A stretch of 8,090 nt of DNA. Source: an uncultured Candidatus Saccharibacteria bacterium. Lineage in GTDB: Bacteria; Patescibacteriota; Saccharimonadia; Saccharimonadales; Saccharimonadaceae. Position numbers and translations under genes: made by a program. The notes under the pieces are model-generated. The model had not been told where the DNA came from. It saw only the letters and a program-made list of their open reading frames with translations, and did not search any database. This document shows positions 4,261 through 8,090 of the stretch, in pieces; within the stretch, counting starts at the first letter, position 1, and each line of letters opens with the position of its first letter. Location: the NCBI GenBank assembly GCA_948663575.1, contig CAPNAV010000033.1, forward strand, positions 1-8,090, read 5' to 3'.

Positions 4261-6153
4261 ATGAAAGAAATTCAGACCGAAAATGCAATGCTTAAGGAGA
4301 ATGACGGAGCAAAAGCGCAGGCGAAGGTGAAACGTTCGCCGATTGTACCGTCTGCTGCAGCGGTAAAAATGACGTGGAGGGATTTTATAATCCTGGGCGT
4401 GATTATTGCGGTGTATGCGGTGGTTGCTTTTATGCAGCTTGGTAATATGCATGCGCCGCAGACTGATTATTCGGTGGTGGAACAGGGAGAAATTTTACTG
4501 GATCTGGGCGAGACGAAAAGTATTGCAAAGATTTGGACTTACCTGGGTCATCAGAATAATCCAAAGTACTATTTGTATTACGCAGCGGATGGTGATCTGG
4601 ATTGGACTCCTTTGTTTTACGACGTTCTAGATGAAGATGGGAGCGTCAATGATTCATACTGTTGGGATGGGGGTGCCGTGTTCTGTTGGAATAGTTGTGA
4701 TTTGAATATCGCAGCGAGATATGTGTGGATCGCGGCATCGATTAACAATCATAATGACAGCATTATGGAATTAGTTCTGACGGACGTAGAAGGAAATGTC
4801 TTGGAACCGGTGAATGCTGGAGAATTTGAAGCGCTTTTTGATGAGCAGGAAGAGTTCGAAGGCAGGAATAGCGTGATGAACGGCATGTATTTTGATGAGG
4901 TTTATCATGGTAGAACGGCTTATGAGATGATTCATGGGTTGTATTGTTATGAGAATACTCATCCGCCGCTGGGAAAGGAACTGATTGCCTTGGGCGTGTT
5001 GCTGTTTGGCATGAATCCTTTCGGGTGGCGTTTTATGGGTACGTTGTTTGGCGTGCTGATGGTGCCAATTATTTATGTTTTTGCGAAGAAGATCTTCAAG
5101 GAGACATGGATAAGTACAGTAGCAACTTTGTTGTTTACATTTGACTTCATGCATTTTGTGCAGACGAGGATTGCGACGATAGATGTGTTTGTGACACTAT
5201 TTATTATGCTTTCCTATTTTTTCATGTTCTGTTATATGCAGAAGAGTTTTTACGACACAGAGTTGTCGAAGACGTTTGTTCCGCTGGGTCTGTGCGGCGT
5301 GGCTATGGGATGTAGCTGGGCTTGCAAATGGACGGGAATTTATTCCGCGGCGGGATTGTGTATTTTATTCTTCGCGCAGATGTTGCGGAGATACTGGGAA
5401 TATCGTTATGTGGTATTGAATCCAGGAGGATCGACGCAGGGCATCTCTCATTGGTATATTAGTCAGAATTTTGGGCCAATGTTTAGAAAAACGATTGCCT
5501 TTTGCTGCGTGTTCTTTGTGGTTGTGCCGGCAGTGATTTATTTGCTGTCTTATGTTCCGTTTGTAGATGGCAGCGAGCGCGGATTCCTTGAAAAAGTAAT
5601 TGAAGCGCAGAAAACCATGTATAATTATCATAGTAATCTGGAGGATACGCACCCTTATTCCTCGACTTGGTATCAGTGGCCAATCATATATCGGCCGATC
5701 TGGTACTACTCGAGCGTGCTGGGAGAACTTCGAGAGGGGATTAGCGCGTTTGGAAATCCGTTGGTTTGGTGGACTGGTATTCCGGCAGCGGTTTACGTAC
5801 TGTATCTGGCAATACGGAAAAAGGATAGGAATGCGGTATTTTTGTTGATTGGCTATCTGTCTCAATACATGCCATGGTTTTTGGTAAAACGGGCAGCTTT
5901 CATTTACCATTATTTTCCGAGCGTGCCGTTCGTGACGATGATGGTGGCGTACTCGATGTATCAGTTTGCCAATCAGAGACGGGGCAACGTAAAAAAGGCT
6001 CGAACGGCGATTTATTGTTATGTCGCTTTGGTGATTGGGCTGTTTGCGATGTTCTATCCGGTGCTGTCGGGGATGGCGATTAGCTCGGAATATGCCGTAA
6101 AATATCTGAAATGGTTTGAGACCTGGGTGTTGCTTGACACATGGTCTTGCTAG
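4261..6153 (+). CDS. Protein O-mannosyltransferase-like (PMT, GT39 / GT-C) membrane glycosyltransferase
   Basis: This 630-residue integral membrane protein probably transfers a sugar from a polyprenyl-phosphate carrier to exported proteins outside the membrane. It shows the PMT marks: FDEVYHG with the catalytic-type Asp212-Glu213, THPPLGKE (233-240), WRFMGTLFG (256-264), FDFMHFVQTRIATIDVF (294-310) and the late HSNLEDTHPYSSTWYQWP (457-474). One helix (about 41-60) precedes the DE motif, and roughly ten or eleven follow. Between helix 1 and the DE motif is a ~145-residue insert (62-206), probably a beta-sandwich such as a galactose-binding-like domain, ahead of a motif that canonical PMTs place directly after helix 1. 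The start ATG 4261 follows GGAGGG by 7 nt; the in-frame ATGs at 4237 and 4246 lie before that site. It is transcribed from P2 and ends at the terminator at 6172. The sugar and target are unknown; general GT-C transferase is the broader call. Confidence 0.88.
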   Translation: MKEIQTENAMLKENDGAKAQAKVKRSPIVPSAAAVKMTWRDFIILGVIIAVYAVVAFMQLGNMHAPQTDYSVVEQGEILLDLGETKSIAKIWTYLGHQNNPKYYLYYAADGDLDWTPLFYDVLDEDGSVNDSYCWDGGAVFCWNSCDLNIAARYVWIAASINNHNDSIMELVLTDVEGNVLEPVNAGEFEALFDEQEEFEGRNSVMNGMYFDEVYHGRTAYEMIHGLYCYENTHPPLGKELIALGVLLFGMNPFGWRFMGTLFGVLMVPIIYVFAKKIFKETWISTVATLLFTFDFMHFVQTRIATIDVFVTLFIMLSYFFMFCYMQKSFYDTELSKTFVPLGLCGVAMGCSWACKWTGIYSAAGLCILFFAQMLRRYWEYRYVVLNPGGSTQGISHWYISQNFGPMFRKTIAFCCVFFVVVPAVIYLLSYVPFVDGSERGFLEKVIEAQKTMYNYHSNLEDTHPYSSTWYQWPIIYRPIWYYSSVLGELREGISAFGNPLVWWTGIPAAVYVLYLAIRKKDRNAVFLLIGYLSQYMPWFLVKRAAFIYHYFPSVPFVTMMVAYSMYQFANQRRGNVKKARTAIYCYVALVIGLFAMFYPVLSGMAISSEYAVKYLKWFETWVLLDTWSC

Positions 6154-6171
6154 GATAGTGTGATTTTGTGA

Positions 6172-6199
6172 TTGCCTCGGCTACGGTCGGGGCAATTTT
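6172..6199 (+). terminator. Rho-independent terminator of the glycosyltransferase gene
   Basis: TTGCCTCG (6172-6179) pairs with CGGGGCAA (6188-6195), one G-U pair, followed by TTTT (6196-6199). It begins 19 nt after the stop codon. The stem resembles the terminator at 3435 (GCCTCGG...CGGGGC). Confidence 0.85.
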
Positions 6200-6201
6200 C
6201 G

Positions 6202-6230
6202 TTGACATAATGTTTATGAATGTGTATGAT
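6202..6230 (+). promoter_or_regulatory. Promoter of the DHH-like gene
   Basis: TTGACA (6202-6207), a 17-bp spacer and TATGAT (6225-6230). Transcription would start near 6237, leaving only about 13 nt before the ATG at 6250, so the GAAGAGG ribosome site lies at the very 5' end of the mRNA. It directly follows the preceding terminator and lacks the leader cassette of P1 and P2. Confidence 0.75.
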
Positions 6231-6249
6231 AGAATGGAAGAGGCATTTT

Positions 6250-7923
6250 ATGCAAGATAAAAATCAAAATGGAACAGATACGAGCATAGCAAAGCAGGCT
6301 TCGGCGCCAACGATAAGTAAGGTGGCGCAGAATGATTATGTCAAGAAAATAGTCGAGAAAATCAAGAAGTCTGAGAATATTTTGGTGGCGCTATCGAAGA
6401 ATCCTTCGGTGGACGATATTGCGGCGGCGATTGCTTTGACGCTGTTTCTGGATGGATTGCAACATCATGTAACGGCAATTTATTCGGGAAAAACTCCAGA
6501 GACGTTGGCGTTTTTGCGGCCAGATGCGACATTTGAGACGAATACGGATAGTTTGCAAGATTTTATTATTGCCTTGAATAAGGATAAGGCGGATCATTTG
6601 CGTTATAAGATTGAGGGGGATTTTGTAAAAGTGTTTATTACGCCGTACAAAACAACGATTGATGAGTCTGATTTGACATTTTCTCATGGTGATTATAACG
6701 TGGACTTTGTGATTGCGATTGATGTGCCGTCGGTGGGGGATTTGGATGGGGCTTTGGCGGAACATGGGCGGATTATGCATGATGCGTCGGCAGTGGATAT
6801 TACGACAGGGGCGCCGGGTCGGTTTGGGGAGATTGAATGGAGTAATCCAACGGCGAGTTCGGTGTCGGAGATGGTGACGGAGTTGATTTTTGCGCTGCAG
6901 GGTGGTGATAAACCGCTGGATGGGGATGTGGCGACGGCGCTATTGACGGGGATTGTGGCGGCGACAGAGAGATTCTCTAATCCACGGACGACGCCAGGGA
7001 CTTTGACCTTGGCTTCAAAATTAATGTTAATGGGGGCGGATCAGCAGCTGATTACGGCGAACGTGGTGGACAACCGAGTCTTGCAAGCAGAGGGTCCGAA
7101 AGAACAAGATGTAGCAAGTATAAAACCGGATGTGGAAATGAATGCAGTGGTGGATGAATTGCCTCCTGCAGTAGCGACAAACCCAGCAGCGCAAGTGGCG
7201 CGGGGGATGGTGACGGTGACGGGGCCAGATCCGGCGCAGATGACGATTCCGAATGTTGAGTTGCCGACTGAAAATGTAGCACCAGTGGATGTGAGTGGAA
7301 CCGTTGTGAAGCCAGTAGTGATGAAGCCGGTAGATGATCCGTCAATGATGCGATTGCCGGGAGTGAATATGCCGACGGTGGCACCGACGGCACCCATAGC
7401 TTCGGTGGCACCAGGAGTGAATGTAGCGCAAAAAACGATGGCGGCGGCTCCAGCGTCACAGACGACGGCAGAGAATTTGCCGCCACAAGTGGGGGCGGCA
7501 GTGAGTCGACCAATGGCGGCGCCAGTGGAAAAACCGGATTATGGACGAATGATGGAGCAAGTATTAGGAGGGAACGCGGGATATCAGCAGCCAGTGGCGA
7601 TTAGTTCGATGAATATACCGGCACCAGATCCAAACACAGTAGCTCCAGCCAATGTGCAACCAGTTGCTCAAACAACACCTCAGGCAATGTCAGCTAGTGC
7701 GCCAGTAAATACGCCAACAGCGGCAGTGAATACGGGGCAGATGCAGATTCCAAATACGCCGGTGATGAATTCGCAAAGTGGGGTTGGAGGAGTGACGAGT
7801 GGGACGATGACTTTGCCGGGGCAGCCGGTGGAGAAGACGGCGACGGTTTTGCCGCCACCGCCGGCGCCGCCGGTGGGGGAGGCGGGAGTGATGCCGCCGA
7901 GTTTGCCGCCGGTACAGGGGTAG
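6250..7923 (+). CDS. DHH-phosphoesterase-like protein with degenerate active site and proline-rich tail
   Basis: This is a 557-residue protein. Residues ~30-280 resemble the DHH domain of NrnA/RecJ-type phosphoesterases in order: NPSVDDIAAAIALTLFL (51-67, motif I), VDFVIAIDV (151-159, motif II), DITTGAPGRFGEIEW (183-197, at the DHH motif), NPTASSVSEMVTELI (199-213) and ALLTGIVAATERFSN...TP (230-249). Most metal ligands are missing: HxxPDxD reads SKNPSVD, DHH reads DIT, and the motif IV Asp appears to be Ala. No GGGH-type DHHA1 domain follows. Instead residues ~300-557 form a Pro/Ala/Val/Thr-rich low-complexity tail ending in poly-Pro. A binding or scaffolding role is more likely than hydrolysis (inference). 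There is no signal peptide, so it is cytoplasmic. The start is ATG 6250 with GAAGAGG 6 nt upstream; the earlier ATG at 6220 overlaps the promoter -10 region. It resembles a conserved Saccharibacteria protein family known to me by recall only. Confidence 0.82.
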   Translation: MQDKNQNGTDTSIAKQASAPTISKVAQNDYVKKIVEKIKKSENILVALSKNPSVDDIAAAIALTLFLDGLQHHVTAIYSGKTPETLAFLRPDATFETNTDSLQDFIIALNKDKADHLRYKIEGDFVKVFITPYKTTIDESDLTFSHGDYNVDFVIAIDVPSVGDLDGALAEHGRIMHDASAVDITTGAPGRFGEIEWSNPTASSVSEMVTELIFALQGGDKPLDGDVATALLTGIVAATERFSNPRTTPGTLTLASKLMLMGADQQLITANVVDNRVLQAEGPKEQDVASIKPDVEMNAVVDELPPAVATNPAAQVARGMVTVTGPDPAQMTIPNVELPTENVAPVDVSGTVVKPVVMKPVDDPSMMRLPGVNMPTVAPTAPIASVAPGVNVAQKTMAAAPASQTTAENLPPQVGAAVSRPMAAPVEKPDYGRMMEQVLGGNAGYQQPVAISSMNIPAPDPNTVAPANVQPVAQTTPQAMSASAPVNTPTAAVNTGQMQIPNTPVMNSQSGVGGVTSGTMTLPGQPVEKTATVLPPPPAPPVGEAGVMPPSLPPVQG

Positions 7924-8090
7924 TTTTTAGATTATAGTTTGTGAGAAACGGTATGGCAAAGTAGCTCTAGCAGGACATCTTGCGAGGGACGCGTCCAAGG
8001 CGCCTATCTTCGCTACGCTCAGATTCGCGGGCGTCGTCTCGGAAAAGAAAGTGAAGCTTTCTTTTCTCTCGTCTCCTACGCGATTCGCCA
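7924..8090. other. GC-rich palindromic intergenic tail
   Basis: No terminator with a T-run is evident after the DHH-like gene. From about 7970 the composition turns GC-rich with several palindromes: GGACGCGTCC (7987-7996), GGCGCC (7999-8004) and GAAAAGAAAG/CTTTCTTTTC (8042-8051/8057-8066). A + frame is open from 7931 to the window end but has no usable start codon until a GTG at 8051. It may be the edge of a dispersed repeat or a structured RNA; the window ends too soon to decide. Confidence 0.45.

Noticed and set aside
5365..5910. 181-codon minus-strand frame opposite the glycosyltransferase
   Set aside because: The sense strand encodes clear PMT helices and motifs throughout this stretch, and the antisense product has no recognisable features.
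6134..6160. TGCTTGACA and GGATAG near the end of the glycosyltransferase gene, recalling P1 and P2
   Set aside because: The distance between the blocks is much shorter than in P1 and P2, there is no TATCAT at 17 bp, and it lies just upstream of a terminator.
7041..7513. Overlapping minus-strand frames of 118 and 153 codons opposite the proline-rich tail
   Set aside because: They arise from the GC-rich, biased codons of the sense gene; their Ser/Pro/Leu/Thr-rich low-complexity translations mirror the sense repeats.
350..8090. CRISPR array or tRNA/rRNA genes
   Set aside because: No short direct repeats with regular unique spacers and no cloverleaf or rRNA-like sequence were seen; the tandem repeats at 1543-1850 have a long period and few copies.

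Overview
The window looks like a chromosomal segment of a Candidatus Saccharibacteria (TM7/Patescibacteria)-type organism. The main reason is the last gene, a degenerate DHH-phosphoesterase-like protein with a long proline-rich tail, which resembles a family I know from that group. A FISUMP/DUF1566-type surface-protein fragment, a DUF1287 protein and a PMT-family glycosyltransferase fit the same picture. This placement is inference from protein character; no rRNA or tRNA is present. An anaerobic Firmicute is the main alternative for the PMT and DUF1287 genes taken alone. Stops are TAA and TAG, and no TGA recoding is needed.

Layout, all genes on the + strand: (1) 2-349, the C-terminal end of a FISUMP/DUF1566-like protein cut by the window edge. 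(2) 350-710, an AT-rich spacer with an extended -10 promoter near its end. (3) 717-1493, a membrane-anchored DUF1287 (NlpC/P60-like) protein with a calcium-loop-like motif. (4) 1543-1850, a tandem array of two good copies and one decayed copy of a ~118-bp non-coding repeat. (5) 1890-2327, a strong promoter and a ~400-nt untranslated leader, then a secreted protein of unknown function at 2328-3377 and a clear terminator. (6) 3720-4260, a near copy of the same promoter and leader start, a ~500-nt leader, then a protein O-mannosyltransferase-like membrane enzyme at 4261-6153 and a terminator. (7) 6202-7923, a separate promoter driving the DHH-like protein. (8) 7924-8090, a GC-rich palindromic tail without a supported gene.

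The most striking feature is that the two neighbouring, unrelated genes in (5) and (6) share a control cassette. Each has the same -35/-10 with 17-bp spacing, the same first ~35 transcribed bases forming two small hairpins, a long AT-rich leader, a GCGGG...TGCTTTT hairpin shortly before the gene, and the same ribosome-binding site (GGAGGGATTTTC) placed 7 nt before ATG. This suggests co-regulation of a secreted protein and a glycosyltransferase that acts on exported proteins, possibly by a leader RNA. That functional link is inference.
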